Shown: one piece after another, positions 4,939-5,490 of the stretch | Position numbering within the stretch: position 1 is the stretch's first letter | How the letters are laid out: each line of letters starts with the position of its first letter | DNA from: Spirochaetia bacterium UBA5550 | GTDB taxonomy: Bacteria > Spirochaetota > UBA4802 > UBA5550 | Length of the DNA: 5,490 nt | Assembly (NCBI GenBank): GCA_002425885.1 | Contig: DINC01000001.1 | Coordinates: 2,072 to 7,561, forward strand | Reading direction: 5' to 3' | Translations under genes and position numbers: made by a program | The notes under the pieces: generated by a model | Databases searched by the model: none | Told to the model about the DNA's origin: nothing | What the model saw: only the letters and a program-made list of their open reading frames with translations

Positions 4939-5490
4939 ATGGCACGTATAGAAAAACTGAACTGCAGCAACTGCGGCGCATCTCTTGAAGTTGATCTGGA
5001 TGCGCAGGTGATTCTTTGCAGGTTCTGCGGCACACAACTGCTGCTTGAAGTTGAGAAGGAAAAACCTGTAAGCCCACCGGGAATTATCACACAGAAACAT
5101 CATGCCGAGGTGAAGCAATGGCTTGATAAACTTGGCATAGATAAAAACATAGACCCCCTTGAATATGTCTATGATCTCAACCTTGAGAAAAAGGACATTG
5201 ATTTCCCGGATCTTAAATATCTTGAATATTTACCCAACATCCGTGTTCTGCAATTGCATGATTCCAACATAGATGAAAATGGAACTCCATATTTAAAAGT
5301 TCTTAAGGAACTTGAAGCTCTCTATGTATATAACACTGCAATTTCGGACCTCTCTTTCACTTGTGAATTGACTAATTTAAAATCAATTACCGCTTTCGGA
5401 ACAAGTATCAATGATAAAGGCATTGAGGGGATCGACAACCTCAAGTCTCTGAAAAAACTGAATCTTGGAAGCACAATGGTTACAGACGCA
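4939..5490 (+). CDS. Zinc-ribbon/leucine-rich-repeat protein (3' end outside window)
   Basis: An open frame of 184 codons runs without a stop to the last base of the window, so the protein is partial at its C-terminus. The start is ATG at 4939 with GAGG at 4931-4934, a short four-base spacer; an in-frame TAA at 4891-4893 limits upstream starts. Residues 9-30 form a zinc ribbon with two knuckles, C9-S-N-C12 and C27-R-F-C30, 14 residues apart. A linker (about 35-75) follows, then leucine-rich repeats: units near 77-97, 98-121, 122-143, 144-166 and 168-184, with the pattern LxxLxxLxLxxTxIxD (for example LKSLKKLNLGSTMVTDA at 168-184). There is no signal peptide, and the cysteines argue for a cytoplasmic location. 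Such short zinc ribbons often bind nucleic acid or protein, and LRRs bind proteins; the target is unknown. The frame continues mid-repeat at the window edge, so more LRR units are expected. It is divergent from the unknown 179-residue protein gene. Confidence 0.88.
   Translation, partial: MARIEKLNCSNCGASLEVDLDAQVILCRFCGTQLLLEVEKEKPVSPPGIITQKHHAEVKQWLDKLGIDKNIDPLEYVYDLNLEKKDIDFPDLKYLEYLPNIRVLQLHDSNIDENGTPYLKVLKELEALYVYNTAISDLSFTCELTNLKSITAFGTSINDKGIEGIDNLKSLKKLNLGSTMVTDA

Noticed and set aside
4872..5118. Two overlapping minus-strand open frames opposite the zinc-ribbon/LRR start
   Set aside because: They are antisense shadows; the plus-strand frame has paired CxxC knuckles and leucine repeats that are not expected by chance.
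1880..5490. A cyclic-nucleotide-based defence system (channel as effector with neighbouring sensor)
   Set aside because: No nucleotide cyclase, CD-NTase, phosphodiesterase or nuclease is encoded in the window, gene spacing is loose, and strands are mixed. The channel architecture matches ordinary prokaryotic CNG channels.

Overview
The window carries five protein-coding genes and no recognisable RNA gene, mobile element or CRISPR array. The sequence leans AT-rich. One gene has a clear Gram-negative-style lipoprotein signal and another a Sec signal peptide, and the lipoprotein gene has a perfect AGGAGG ribosome binding site. This points to a diderm bacterium that uses Shine-Dalgarno initiation, which argues against Bacteroidota. 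A C-linker-containing cyclic-nucleotide-gated K+ channel of the type known from spirochaetes (SthK, LliK), next to a secreted ankyrin-repeat protein and a lipoprotein, is compatible with Spirochaetota. The sequence alone does not settle the phylum.

Layout. (1) 5-1861, + strand: an exported ankyrin-repeat protein built as two consecutive ankyrin arrays. (2) 1873-1900: a perfect hairpin between two convergent genes; the stop codon of the opposing channel gene lies inside it. (3) 1880-3205, - strand: a six-helix K+ channel with TIGYGD filter, C-linker and intact cyclic-nucleotide-binding domain. (4) 3206-3369: an intergenic region holding a sigma70-like promoter for the channel whose -35 and spacer are covered by an 11-bp inverted repeat. 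(5) 3370-4053, - strand: a lipoprotein with a probable concanavalin A-like jellyroll domain. (6) 4238-4777, - strand: a 179-residue protein that I do not recognise, with no Shine-Dalgarno sequence. (7) 4778-4938: a divergent intergenic region with a perfect 13-bp AT-only palindrome. (8) 4939 to the window end, + strand: the N-terminal part of a four-cysteine zinc-ribbon protein fused to leucine-rich repeats, cut by the window edge.

How the genes relate. Three minus-strand genes (unknown protein, lipoprotein, channel) lie in one direction but are separated by 184 and 164 bp, and at least the channel and lipoprotein have plausible promoters of their own, so a tight operon is not supported. The most informative gene is the channel: it should open a K+ path in the inner membrane in response to cAMP or cGMP. 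No nucleotide cyclase or phosphodiesterase is encoded here, so the ligand must come from elsewhere in the genome. Nothing in the window demonstrates that the five proteins act as one system.
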